Translations under genes and position numbers: made by a program
Virus record (IMG/VR): IMGVR_UViG_3300029892_000012
Span: 1 to 31,171 of that record
DNA from: a virus
Length of the DNA: 31,171 bases
Strand: one strand, 5' to 3'
Shown: positions 8,085 through 16,092 of the stretch, piece by piece
How the letters are laid out: each line of letters starts with the position of its first letter
Numbering within the stretch: the first letter of the stretch is position 1
Notes under the pieces: generated by a model
Told to the model about the DNA's origin: nothing
Seen by the model: only the letters and a program-made list of their open reading frames with translations
The model's database searches: none

Positions 8085-8468
8085 TTACGCATAAGTCAAA
8101 GCGCCAGTGCCTTCAAAAGTGAAGTCAACCTCCACCAAACCGCCTACCGCCGCCTTGGTGCTGATCGCTTTCACCAGCGCCGTGCCGCTGTAGTAGTTTG
8201 TGGCGTTGGTGTAAAGCTTCAGGCTCACGGTAGTGCCGCCCAGGAGCGCGTCCTGGAGGGCCTTCTGGCCCGTGGTGTCAGACATATCCCACCTGCCAGA
8301 CGCTTTACCGGACCAGGACTTCAGCCCCGCAACCTTGACCTCCCAGGTGTCCAAAAACTTGGTTGTCTCCAGCAGCTTCGCATCTACGTCGAGGCTCCAG
8401 TTGTCGATCTCGGCCACGGTAGCGGTGCCGACCATAACCTTGCCATTGTAGCCAACGTTTACCGCCAT
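8085..8468 (-). CDS. Small tail tube protein (first paralogue)
   Basis: A 127-residue protein starting MAVNVGYNGKVMVGTATVAE behind AAAGGAGG. Residues 23-60 hold the tube motif SLDVDAKLL, WEVKVAGLKSW and SGRW shared with the larger protein at 6710-7558. The C-terminal part (GTALVKAISTKAAVGGLVEVDFTFEGTG) has the beta-hairpin ending with a G-rich tail that is typical of siphophage major tail proteins. Its position just after the tail completion gene supports the call. It is shorter than most major tail proteins, so it could be a minimal tube or a terminator subunit working with the larger paralogue. Confidence 0.8.
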   Translation of the reverse strand: MAVNVGYNGKVMVGTATVAEIDNWSLDVDAKLLETTKFLDTWEVKVAGLKSWSGKASGRWDMSDTTGQKALQDALLGGTTVSLKLYTNATNYYSGTALVKAISTKAAVGGLVEVDFTFEGTGALTYA

Positions 8469-8486
8469 CGGTCATACCTCCTTTAG

Positions 8487-8849
8487 TTAACTGCTTTTTA
8501 GAATCCGGTAACGCATAGTCTTGTGGTAAACACCAGTATCTACTTCATACAGATCACACGCAAACTCGCGCATAAACTGTAGCCCCTCCATCACCTTGTT
8601 CACCGCATCTGCAATAGCTGACGTACTCCCTTTGGCCCACACGTCAACTACCAGAATTATCTCCGCAGCCAGTGTCTGGCCAGCGCTGTAAAACGGGTAA
8701 AAGGGCCGGTTGTTGAGTTCGTAGTAACTGATGCAGGGATAAGCTGCTTCCACAGGCGGGTAGTGAAAGTAAATCCTGTTACCTACGAGCCCGGCCAACG
8801 TAGCATCCGCTTTCAGCGCAGCCACCACATCCGGTTTGACGTTGATCAT
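8487..8849 (-). CDS. Tail completion/terminator protein (DUF3168-like)
   Basis: 120 residues, starting MINVKPDVVAALKADATLAGLVGNRIYFHYPP. The pattern of a short helix, the segment around LVGNRIYFHYPP and the hydrophobic strand EIILVVDVWAKG matches the DUF3168/gp17 family that closes the head end of siphophage tails. The start codon overlaps the stop of the gp10-like gene (ATGA), and the tail-tube gene follows. The order connector, head closure, gp10-like, completion protein, tube is the canonical HK97/SPP1 order. Confidence 0.82.
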   Translation of the reverse strand: MINVKPDVVAALKADATLAGLVGNRIYFHYPPVEAAYPCISYYELNNRPFYPFYSAGQTLAAEIILVVDVWAKGSTSAIADAVNKVMEGLQFMREFACDLYEVDTGVYHKTMRYRILKSS

Positions 8850-9316
8850 TTCACGCCCAGCTCCTTGCGAATCGCCTCGGCAACAAGCTGCTTAACCTTG
8901 TCCTTGTTGGCATTGAAAGCCGGGAAGAGGAACGGCTTCGCCGGTGTCCCCCTGGCCGCTATCTTCCTTGCAATGGCAAACTCGGCACCGGGTTTCATCC
9001 CGTGAAGCTGCGCCCACCTCCTGAGAGCCCTCGGCGGTGGATAGTGCGGCCGCGTGCCGAACTCGACGTAAGGCGCGTACTCCACGTTTGTACCGACTTC
9101 GACCGCTGGGTTTTTAGTCCCGGCACCCGTCAGACGATGGGATATGCTCGTCCTCAAGCGTCCGGTATCGACCGGACAGAGTTTCTTCGCGTCACGCTCC
9201 ACCAGCAAGCCGGCTCTGACCAAGGCTTTTTCCGCTGCATTAGTAGCCATCTGCCCTATTTCGGCAAACTTCTTAGCAAGTTCTTTTCCGCCTTCGACCT
9301 CAATTTTGATTGTCAT
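8846..9316 (-). CDS. HK97 gp10-like head-tail protein
   Basis: 156 residues. The middle part reads CPVDTGRLRTSISHRL (about 47-62) followed by VGTNVEYAPYVEFGT (about 73-87), the hallmark of the HK97 gp10/DUF-type minor head-tail protein. The basic C-terminus contains PAKPFLFPAFN, also typical. The protein takes part in joining the tail to the head. Translation begins at ATG with only a weak GGGGGCTGA upstream. This gene is separated from the head-closure gene by the rightward insert at 9366-9530. Confidence 0.9.
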   Translation of the reverse strand: MTIKIEVEGGKELAKKFAEIGQMATNAAEKALVRAGLLVERDAKKLCPVDTGRLRTSISHRLTGAGTKNPAVEVGTNVEYAPYVEFGTRPHYPPPRALRRWAQLHGMKPGAEFAIARKIAARGTPAKPFLFPAFNANKDKVKQLVAEAIRKELGVK

Positions 9317-9344
9317 TGCTCAGCCCCCACTCAGCGGTTACAAT
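9316..9344 (+). promoter_or_regulatory. Rightward promoter for the small gene at 9366
   Basis: The plus strand has TTGCTC at 9316-9321, a 17-base spacer and TACAAT at 9339-9344. The start point would be near 9351, placing the ribosome site AGGAGG at the very 5' end of the message. The -35 is imperfect, but its placement in the short gap of a leftward operon, right before a rightward frame with a ribosome site, supports it. Confidence 0.55.
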
Positions 9345-9365
9345 ACTGTCCAGGAGGTGATTCCC

Positions 9366-9530
9366 CTGACCGTCAAGAAACTCACCTTCGAGACTAAAGA
9401 CAAACTCCCGCGCAAAGGCGGGATCGTCTTTAGAGCCACCCTGTCAACGGTCACCCCGAAAACACAGCGGGGCAAAGACTTCGACAAAGAACGTACCCTG
9501 CTCATCATCGAGGACAAGGACAAAAAGTAG
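9366..9530 (+). CDS. Rightward mini-gene, lysine-rich small protein
   Basis: An open frame on the opposite strand to the head-tail operon fills the gap between the gp10-like gene and the head-closure gene. From the CTG at 9366 it gives 54 residues: TVKKLTFETKDKLPRKGGIV, then a beta-like middle and a charged end IIEDKDKK. AGGAGG lies eight bases before the CTG. A GTG at 9357 is in frame but overlaps that ribosome site, so the start is uncertain. The frame has a candidate promoter and ends three bases before the convergent head-closure gene. I do not recognise the family. The short length, strand and own promoter suggest a moron-type cargo gene. Confidence 0.6.
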   Translation: MTVKKLTFETKDKLPRKGGIVFRATLSTVTPKTQRGKDFDKERTLLIIEDKDKK

Positions 9531-9533
9531 CGC

Positions 9534-9836
9534 TTACACCGGCTTGAGCAGCACCTCGTAATGGTTCCTGAAAGCCGCCACATACCGGATCTCATAAATC
9601 TCCGTGTCGTTAACTACCGCCCTTCGCCCCATTTGGACATTAGCATTCACCTCGCAAAACATCCGCTTGGTGATTCCGGCCTCGGTGATCCCGTACTGCT
9701 TATAAGCCAGTTCGCCGCCGAACGGCTGCACGTCCCCCTGGATGGTATCCACCGCTGACCACGTCTGAGAAGCCACCCCTTCGCTGTCGTAGCTGACGGT
9801 ATCGTCCTGAATTTCCACTTTATCCGGCAGGTTCAT
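9534..9836 (-). CDS. Head closure / head-tail joining protein
   Basis: About 100 residues starting MNLPDKVEIQDDTVSYDSEG. The protein continues with a beta-rich body ending IYEIRYVAAFRNHYEVLLKPV, the usual ending of the SPP1 gp16/HK97 head closure family. It seals the portal-connector channel and offers the tail docking surface. The start overlaps the stop of the connector gene (ATGA), with AGGAGGTCGGTGAT upstream, and beats a longer frame that would begin inside the connector. Confidence 0.82.
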   Translation of the reverse strand: MNLPDKVEIQDDTVSYDSEGVASQTWSAVDTIQGDVQPFGGELAYKQYGITEAGITKRMFCEVNANVQMGRRAVVNDTEIYEIRYVAAFRNHYEVLLKPV

Positions 9837-10480
9837 GCTATCACCGACCTCCTGTAACTTTCGCAAAGGGCCGCTACTTCAGGCGGTAAGGACAGCAACC
9901 CGGCGCCCAGAACCAGCTTTTCGTAATCCGTCCTGACAGCTCCCTGCTGCTCGCTCACCTTTCCGGCGCCCTCTTTACCGCCGTACAGATGAGCAACAAA
10001 GCTGATGCACGCTTGCTCCAGGTCATAAGGCAGCGTCCGGGGGTTATCCGCCGTCGCGTCTTTCGGCAGCACGTAGCCGGCGACGTAGACGACCTTGATG
10101 TTCCGGGTCGAAACGCCGGGCTCGCCGACCAGGCCGACGTTATAACCCTTCCATGGCCAACCGGTTTCCCGGAAAAGGATGCCCGCGTCGGCGTCCTCGA
10201 TCTCGTATTCGGTAGAAGCCAGAACCGAGCCGTTCAGTTCAACCGACGTGACCGAAACGATCGGATACTGGTTCAGCAACAGCCGCTGACGTTCATGCCC
10301 CCGGTGGTATTCTCGGTAGAAGCCAGAACCGAAGTGCCGGGAGCAATACTTTTCAATGCGTTCCGAAACAGCATTGACCAGAGATTCCAGCAGCGAATCC
10401 TTTGTGAGATCGCTGGCCGGAATCCCGATGAAACTTTTCACCGTTCCAACAGTCGTCAGCGCGTGAGCCGAAAGCGCCAT
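9833..10480 (-). CDS. Head-tail connector (gp6-like adaptor)
   Basis: 215 residues with the helical N-terminus LTTVGTVKSFIGIPASDLTKD, then LLESLVNAVSERIEKYCSRHF (about 28-48). Next come the YREYHRG segment and a beta region, and a C-terminal helical part with LPYDLEQACISFVAHLYGGK. This is the arrangement of the HK97 gp6/SPP1 gp15 adaptor (Phage_connect) family that forms a ring under the portal. It overlaps the head-closure gene by four bases. The ATG has AAGTGATG upstream. Confidence 0.85.
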   Translation of the reverse strand: MALSAHALTTVGTVKSFIGIPASDLTKDSLLESLVNAVSERIEKYCSRHFGSGFYREYHRGHERQRLLLNQYPIVSVTSVELNGSVLASTEYEIEDADAGILFRETGWPWKGYNVGLVGEPGVSTRNIKVVYVAGYVLPKDATADNPRTLPYDLEQACISFVAHLYGGKEGAGKVSEQQGAVRTDYEKLVLGAGLLSLPPEVAALCESYRRSVIA

Positions 10481-10486
10481 AATTCA

Positions 10487-10735
10487 TCACTTCTTTACAA
10501 TAGACTGCGGGCCTTTCTTGCCCGGGCGCACCATCTTGTCCGCAGGGGGCTTTTCCAGGTCCTTTTTCTCATCTTTCACCCCAACGTCCTCCTCTTCCGG
10601 CAGGACCTCCAGAGCCGCGATCTGTGGAGCCTCGCCCTCAAACTCCACGATTTCGCCCGGTCCGTAAATCCGCTGTTGAGAAGAGGCCGGGGGCCAGTAA
10701 ACCGACCACCCCGGCCTTACTCTCGCTTTACCCAT
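10487..10735 (-). CDS. Small acidic/basic head-module protein, function unknown
   Basis: 82 residues. A short folded-looking N-terminus (MGKARVRPGWSVYWPPASSQ and YGPGEIVEFEGEAP) is followed by a charged, probably disordered tail rich in Lys, Glu and Asp. Small proteins of this kind are common between the capsid and the connector genes of HK97-type phages, but their role is mostly unknown. The ATG overlaps the stop of the upstream gene by one base (TAATG), which points to coupled translation. Confidence 0.65.
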   Translation of the reverse strand: MGKARVRPGWSVYWPPASSQQRIYGPGEIVEFEGEAPQIAALEVLPEEEDVGVKDEKKDLEKPPADKMVRPGKKGPQSIVKK

Positions 10736-11142
10736 TAGCTGACCGGTGCCTCTTTAGCGGCTCCCAGGGCGATGGTGGCGGAAGCCTGAATGGTGGGCGA
10801 CGTGCCACCAGTGAACGCGGCGGTGGCCACAACCCGGATGTACCGCTTTAAGGGAAGCAGGTCGATGTCCAGCTGTCTGTCAGTATTGGCCGCGGTAATC
10901 TGGGTAATGACCAAACCGGAAACGTCGGCCATATCGGAACCGTCGGCAGCGTTTCCATGCTGAATCCTGGCATCCAGGGTCTGGGCAGTCGGGGCGCCAC
11001 TCACGACTCCGCTGGACACAATCAATACGGCATCTTCAAAACCCAGGCGGTCGATTACCGGTCCGTTTACGTTGCCGGCTGCCAATGCTTGGGGCCGTAG
11101 AGCGCATACCTGTTTGATGCTTTCTCCAAGTTTTTTAGGCAT
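10735..11142 (-). CDS. Putative capsid decoration/stabilisation protein
   Basis: 135 residues directly after the major capsid gene. The sequence has ALRPQALAAGNVNGPVID near the N-terminus and the segment IQHGNAADGSDMADVSG in the middle. It ends in a beta strand pattern (YIRVVATAAFTGGTSPTIQA). I recall this pattern from phage proteins annotated as head or structural proteins following the capsid gene; decoration is inferred from place. The start ATG has CAAGGAGG upstream. A hairpin between this gene and the capsid gene may lower its expression relative to capsid. Confidence 0.65.
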   Translation of the reverse strand: MPKKLGESIKQVCALRPQALAAGNVNGPVIDRLGFEDAVLIVSSGVVSGAPTAQTLDARIQHGNAADGSDMADVSGLVITQITAANTDRQLDIDLLPLKRYIRVVATAAFTGGTSPTIQASATIALGAAKEAPVS

Positions 11143-11172
11143 CAGTCATTCCTCCTTGTTTTTTAAGACAAG

Positions 11173-11192
11173 GGCGGGGCTAAACCCCCGCC
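11173..11192 (-). terminator. GC-rich hairpin between capsid and decoration genes
   Basis: A perfect seven-base stem GGCGGGG / CCCCGCC with a six-base loop lies just past the capsid stop. In the leftward direction it is followed by CTTGTCTT; in the rightward direction by GGTTTTAT. It looks like a weak intrinsic terminator or processing stem. In phages such partial terminators after the capsid gene keep capsid transcripts high and let some read through. Confidence 0.55.
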
Positions 11193-11196
11193 GGTT

Positions 11197-12363
11197 TTAT
11201 ACAGTATAAACGTTAGTCTGTACGTTGAAGGCCTCGGTGTGCCGGAGCCCAAAGTCGTGCTTAGCGATGACCCGAATTACGGTCTCGTCGCGCGAGAAAG
11301 TGGACTGTAACGCCGAGCCGTCCCACCAGGCCGCTTCCTTAGAAGCGTCGATCTCCAGGCCCATCTCCTCGCCGATGATGAACTCCGACCAGTCGCCGAG
11401 GAAGATGTCAACCGGCTTGCCGGTCGCCCCATCATTGTAGCTAATCTGGTTCGAGACCGCGAACGGCAGCCCAATGAACCTGCCCTGGTTCATCTCCTCA
11501 CGGTGGATGTAGTTGCCGCTGCCATCCTTGAGGTTGTACAGCACGCTCCACAGCGCACCGTGAATTGCCCAGCCCACGGAGGCCCAAAGCAGGTTTTTCG
11601 TCATCAGCGATCCGATCAGCGACGCGAGGTAGTCGGAATCCGGCAACGCATTTTTCGCGGCCTTCGTGATCCCCGGGGTGTTGATGATCCCCAGCGGGGT
11701 AAACTCCGTCCCGGCGCCGTACATCGCTGTATGGTCTTCCTTCAGCGCCACCGTCTGGATCATGTCGTCGCGGACCATCTGGTCGGCGCTGTAGGCGTTC
11801 GATCGGATCAGGTCGTTCGACATCGGCACCAGGCAGGCCAGTTTCTTGCCGGAGAGCCGCAGGTTGCCGGTCGCTAACTTACTTTTAGGAATATTCTGAG
11901 ACTCGCCGACGTAGTATGCTGTTGCACCGCCGGTGATCTTCGGAATGTTCAAGTTCCCGCCGTCAAGCGGAAGCGACCGAGCACCGAGCCGGCGCACAAC
12001 CGCCTTCGCCCGGAGCAGTGGGATAATCTCCTGGGCATACTGCTCGGGCACAAGGAACCCGCCATCGGACGGGGTGCCAGCGATCATCTGCTTCAGGGCA
12101 GCGTGTAAGACCTTGTCGTCGGGATACATGGTTTTCTCGGCAATGTACAGCGCCCGCTCGGGGTCGTTCTTGCCGAGCACCACCAGCTTGCACATCCGGG
12201 CCAGCCGGATGCCGGGCTCAAGCTGCTCGCCTTTAGCCGTCGGTTCCGGCCGAGCGGGCGAGTCGGTCATCGCGTCCACGTACTGGCGCCGCACGTTCTT
12301 CAGCGGCTCGATTTGCGCCTGGACGATCTCCTGGATCATCTTTCTCAGTTCTTCGAGAGTCAC
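11197..12363 (-). CDS. Major capsid protein (HK97 fold)
   Basis: 388 residues. Residues 1-90 are helical and charged, matching the delta/scaffold-like domain removed during maturation. The mature part begins around AGTPSDGGFLVPEQYAQEI (about 94-112). The typical HK97-fold motifs follow: NIPKITGGATAYYVGE, KKLACLVPMSNDLIR, and a C-terminal FSRDETVIRVIAKHDFGLRH. It follows the protease gene, the standard order. The start is a GTG behind GGAGGGATGA. There is no separate scaffold gene, consistent with the N-terminal delta domain. Confidence 0.96.
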   Translation of the reverse strand: MTLEELRKMIQEIVQAQIEPLKNVRRQYVDAMTDSPARPEPTAKGEQLEPGIRLARMCKLVVLGKNDPERALYIAEKTMYPDDKVLHAALKQMIAGTPSDGGFLVPEQYAQEIIPLLRAKAVVRRLGARSLPLDGGNLNIPKITGGATAYYVGESQNIPKSKLATGNLRLSGKKLACLVPMSNDLIRSNAYSADQMVRDDMIQTVALKEDHTAMYGAGTEFTPLGIINTPGITKAAKNALPDSDYLASLIGSLMTKNLLWASVGWAIHGALWSVLYNLKDGSGNYIHREEMNQGRFIGLPFAVSNQISYNDGATGKPVDIFLGDWSEFIIGEEMGLEIDASKEAAWWDGSALQSTFSRDETVIRVIAKHDFGLRHTEAFNVQTNVYTV

Positions 12364-12389
12364 TGTTCATCCCTCCAGTTTTGTTGTAA

Positions 12390-14018
12390 CTAACTGACTC
12401 TACCGCGTGCTCTGTCCAGTTGTTCTCTGACGGCCTCGGAGATGAGCGCTTTCAGCGTCTCGGGTTCGATGCTTAGTTCAGGGCCGCCGGCAGCGTCCGG
12501 TGGTTCTATGGCATCCAGGTCGATGTGTTTGGCCTGGCCGGCTGCAATGCCTTCCAGGTTGATTTCATCGGCCTGGGATACTCCTTTTTGGTTTCCTTGC
12601 GCAGCCTGTTTGATCTGTTCCAGGATATTTTTTAGTTCGTCGGTCAGCTTGGCTGTTACATCTATCGTCAGGGCACTTTTGCCGTCATTGCTTTCTTCCT
12701 CCTGAGGCTCCGCGCTGTCCAGCACCTCCTGGATCAACGCCTCCTTGTTCTTCCGGCTGAGCACGGCGCCCGCCTTGGCCTCCAGGAAGTTCTTGACCGA
12801 CGCAAAGGCGTCCACGTAACATACCGCCATCAAGCAACCCGGAGGAAGTTTCTCAAACCGCCCTTCGGCATACACCTTTTCAAGTTCCAGGCCATGCTCG
12901 GCAAACGCCACATCTCGCCTCTTGCGCCACGCAGCCAGGACAGTTTCCACAAACTCCCGCACATCCCCAGGTTCCGGCTCCGGAAACAGCTCTTTAAGCT
13001 CTTCCTCCGTGTACTCCCTGAATTCAGGTGGTTCCTTGCCAAAATCGGCATAGTGGCGCGAAAGATGTTCATAAACTGCTTTCCGGTCGCCGTCCGGGAT
13101 GTCCACCCCGCCCCGGGCACCAAGCAAAGCGCCCATTGCCGCCCTGACGCCGTTCCACACCACCTTGCCGTCGCTCGGCCTGTGGTGTGGGAGCTTCAGG
13201 TCGCCGAATTTCTCGGGCGGTATGGCGGCGGCCCAGGCGTAGTGGCCGGCGATTTTCTTCTTCTCGGCGTCCGTCAACTCGTCCCACGGCTTGTCGGTGA
13301 AGTCCGACAGCGTGGGTTTGCTCCACTCGGCATCCTCCGGCGCCGTGCTGCGGGAAACATCTTGGGGCACCACGCCCTTGATCTCTGCCTCGATCTCCGC
13401 CATCCATACTCCCTCGATAGCCTTGCACGCCTTGGTCGAGCAGCCGAGCTTGCCGTTCATAAACTCCGCCAAGGCCTCCGCTTGGTCGTCGGTGACGTAG
13501 CCCTTGCTCCGCGCCACCATCAAGGCGTTGGGATTCGAGGGCACCGGCACCGCCGAGAGTTCCAGGAGTTCCTGTTTCTTGTAGCGCCTGCCGCGTTGCC
13601 ACTCGGGCAGGTCCTTCACGTCGTCGTCGTCCCGGGTCTCGTATTTCTTCGGAATAAAGCCCACGGACACCGCCCGGAGGAATTTGTCCCTGTACAGGTC
13701 GTAAACGAGGTCCGCGAACGGGAAAACCCCTCTCGCCGGAAACTGGACGTCGAAAACGAGCCTGCCACCCTCTTTCGCAACGTTCACCGCCCGGCCCACC
13801 GGCGGAAACCGGTAGTCGTGCGCCCAGAGAAACACCGGGTTCTTGCGGTAGTTGCCGAGCTCCCACCCGGTAACCTCGATGATGTCGTTGTCCCGGTCCG
13901 GGTTTTCGTCGCTCCCGATGAACTGCAAAACTCGCTCTTCCGGGCTCACTTCCTTCACCTCGAATGGTGAAGCCGACACGTAAAGTTCGCTGTCGCCGCG
14001 CTTGATTACGTGAGCCAA
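12390..14018 (-). CDS. Prohead maturation protease (HK97 U35 type) with long C-terminal extension
   Basis: 542 residues, against roughly 200 for a bare protease. The protease domain spans 1-170. The likely catalytic histidine is H67 (LWAHDYRFPPVGR), the serine is S118 (FLRAVSVGFIP), and the conserved LELSAVPVPSNPNA follows at about 152-165. Residues about 220-330 hold a domain with HYAWAAAIPPEKFGDLKLPH and ARGGVDIPDGDRKAVYEHLSR that I recall from similar extended phage proteases. Residues about 430-542 are acidic and helical and could serve as scaffold. It cleaves the capsid delta domain inside the prohead. The start is a TTG behind AAGGAGGGATAAAT. Its C-terminal region has no assigned function. 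Confidence 0.9.
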   Translation of the reverse strand: MAHVIKRGDSELYVSASPFEVKEVSPEERVLQFIGSDENPDRDNDIIEVTGWELGNYRKNPVFLWAHDYRFPPVGRAVNVAKEGGRLVFDVQFPARGVFPFADLVYDLYRDKFLRAVSVGFIPKKYETRDDDDVKDLPEWQRGRRYKKQELLELSAVPVPSNPNALMVARSKGYVTDDQAEALAEFMNGKLGCSTKACKAIEGVWMAEIEAEIKGVVPQDVSRSTAPEDAEWSKPTLSDFTDKPWDELTDAEKKKIAGHYAWAAAIPPEKFGDLKLPHHRPSDGKVVWNGVRAAMGALLGARGGVDIPDGDRKAVYEHLSRHYADFGKEPPEFREYTEEELKELFPEPEPGDVREFVETVLAAWRKRRDVAFAEHGLELEKVYAEGRFEKLPPGCLMAVCYVDAFASVKNFLEAKAGAVLSRKNKEALIQEVLDSAEPQEEESNDGKSALTIDVTAKLTDELKNILEQIKQAAQGNQKGVSQADEINLEGIAAGQAKHIDLDAIEPPDAAGGPELSIEPETLKALISEAVREQLDRARGRVS

Positions 14019-14033
14019 ATTTATCCCTCCTTA

Positions 14034-16082
14034 TTACTCAACCACAGGCAGCAAAGCGCACCTGCAGTTTATGACCTCGCTTGCCGGACCCGGGGCGCCC
14101 GGGTACATCAGACCGTTGGAAAACGGCTGGTTGATCGGCTGCTGCTCGCCGTCAAGCGCCGCGTGGGACGGGCGCTCGCGGCCGTCGATCGTGGTGAGCC
14201 ATTCTTTCCTGCCCACGTCCGCCGCCCTATACGTTTCGAATGTTCCTGCACTCACGCTGTTGTGACTCTCCGTCCGGGCGATGGCTTCAGACCGCACCCC
14301 CTTTGCCTCGGCGAACACCGCAGACACGCGCTCGCGCAGCTGGGGAACAGACTCCCCGTTCTGCAGGCCCTCGTAAAGCTCCCGCCGCAGGGCCTGCTTG
14401 GTGGTGCCGTTGATCCCCTTGACCTGGTCGGCGCCGTAGGTGTCCACCCAGTCCAAAAAACGGGGGTTGAGCAGGTCCCAGCTTACCCCGAACTCCCAGA
14501 GACTTTCCGCCATCTGCCAGCCTTCCTTCCAGGACGCCAGCCAGACCGCGGTAAGCACGCCCTTCAGCTTGTCGTTCTGGGCATTCCAGTCGAGCAGGAG
14601 CTCGATGACGTTGATGACGTTCTCGAAGTCGCTGGGCGAGATCGCCTTCTCGCCGAACAGGTCCTCAAGCCGCTGGTTGACCTGGTTCTGCTGCTCCTGG
14701 AAAAACTTTTTAGCCGCCCTTCTGAAGGCGGCCTCGTGCTTTACGGCTCCTTTGTCAAACATTCGCCAGATGGCGGCATTCTGCTCTGGGGTTAAACCCT
14801 TCGCCTGCTTGCCTTCTTCCTCGTTTTCAGGCGGCTTTTTCCCGCCCAGATTTCTCTGCGGCATCGCTAATCTCGGCACGTAGTAGATATCCGCGCCCGG
14901 GTCAGGATCAAAGCCGTTTGCCTGCCGCCACTCGTTGACCTTCAGCGCCCCGCCCTTCAAGCCGTCGTTGGCAACTTTCAGCTTGAACTCCTTATCCTCC
15001 GGCACAGGGTCATCAAACCGGAAGACCAGGTTCGGGTCGAACTCCGGGCAGAGCTGCATCTGAATGTGGTCCTCGATCAAGTCCAGCACCCAGGAAAGCG
15101 TGCCCTTGCTATAGAGGTAGTAAGCCGCGTCGATGGTGCTGCGGTTCGAGTTTTCGTAGATCCCCAAAAGCTCCGGCGGCATGAACCAGTGCTGGTGCGC
15201 GATGTCCCGCAGAAACTTGCGGGACTCCACGAAGTCCATTTCCCGCTGGGGTTTGCCTAATTCCTGAATTTTCGCATCCCACGGCAGGACGGCCGGCTTG
15301 TGCGCGTTGTGGTACCCGGCGTACCGCTCCATCCACTCTTCTTTCAAACGCTCCGCCTGTTCCTTGGATATGCCCGGAGCCTGCAGGACAACCGGCGGCT
15401 TCGCGTCGTTGAAGAAAAACCGCTTGGCCCACTTCGCCATGTACTCGTCGGTCTCGACCTCGTCGCCGATGCCCTCGGCTGAGCCCAGCCCGCGCCCGTA
15501 GGGGTTGGCCGGGTCAGGCTCAAAGAACCAGACCATATCTTTTTCGTCAATCTTCAGGGAAATGCCCACTGTGTTTAACGGCACTACGGTAAAGTACGGC
15601 CGGCCGACGCTCGGCGTGTCCTGCACCCAGTGCGGCGGAATCGGCCAGAGCTCGGCTGGGACCCGCAGGCCATTTCGCTCAATCAGCCAGCCCCCCTCCC
15701 CCCGTAAAAGCAACCAGACTGCCGTCAGGTACCAGAGGGTGTGCCCCGTCCTGATCCGCGGATTGGGCCGCTTCAGCAGGTTGATCAGCGGATGCTCGAG
15801 TATTTGCTCCTCTTGTTTTCCCCGGTTGATGTAAAGTTTCCAGTCAGTTTTAGCAACGTCCTTGGCTATCCGGTAGATCGGCCGCAGCCGGGGAGACTTG
15901 CCGTAAAGCTCAATCCATTGCTGAGCGCTGCGCCTGGGCGGCTCCCCCCAGCGCGGCTGCAAAAGCTGACCCAGGTTGCTCAGCAAGCCCTGCCCGGGCG
16001 CCTTGAATATCCCCTCCCCGATGATAGAAAGCCCGAGCCGCATTGCTGTCATTCGCAGCCGCAAGTTCTCAAAAAACCTCAT
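14034..16082 (-). CDS. Portal protein fused to Mu-F-like minor head protein
   Basis: 682 residues from the ATG at 16082, which follows GAGGTGG. A GTG nine bases upstream is the alternative. Residues about 40-430 are a phage portal of the HK97/lambda-like type (IYRIAKDVAKTDWKLYINRG, HPLINLLKRPNP, GYHNAHKPAVLPWD, ENSNRSTIDAAYYLY). Residues about 470-680 are a second domain of the SPP1 gp7/Mu gpF family: helical ATEKQ-like start, then EAIARTESHNSVSAGTFE, DGRERPSHAALDG and a final SEVINCRCALLPV. In most phages these are two genes. The portal forms the DNA entry ring; the F-like protein is a few-copy head protein that in Mu-type phages helps in assembly or ejection. Confidence 0.92.
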   Translation of the reverse strand: MRFFENLRLRMTAMRLGLSIIGEGIFKAPGQGLLSNLGQLLQPRWGEPPRRSAQQWIELYGKSPRLRPIYRIAKDVAKTDWKLYINRGKQEEQILEHPLINLLKRPNPRIRTGHTLWYLTAVWLLLRGEGGWLIERNGLRVPAELWPIPPHWVQDTPSVGRPYFTVVPLNTVGISLKIDEKDMVWFFEPDPANPYGRGLGSAEGIGDEVETDEYMAKWAKRFFFNDAKPPVVLQAPGISKEQAERLKEEWMERYAGYHNAHKPAVLPWDAKIQELGKPQREMDFVESRKFLRDIAHQHWFMPPELLGIYENSNRSTIDAAYYLYSKGTLSWVLDLIEDHIQMQLCPEFDPNLVFRFDDPVPEDKEFKLKVANDGLKGGALKVNEWRQANGFDPDPGADIYYVPRLAMPQRNLGGKKPPENEEEGKQAKGLTPEQNAAIWRMFDKGAVKHEAAFRRAAKKFFQEQQNQVNQRLEDLFGEKAISPSDFENVINVIELLLDWNAQNDKLKGVLTAVWLASWKEGWQMAESLWEFGVSWDLLNPRFLDWVDTYGADQVKGINGTTKQALRRELYEGLQNGESVPQLRERVSAVFAEAKGVRSEAIARTESHNSVSAGTFETYRAADVGRKEWLTTIDGRERPSHAALDGEQQPINQPFSNGLMYPGAPGPASEVINCRCALLPVVE

Positions 16083-16092
16083 CCGCGCCACC

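Noticed and set aside
12894-13970. Rightward frame of 358 codons opposite the protease gene
   Set aside because: Shadow of the protease gene; no start signal and no recognisable motif.
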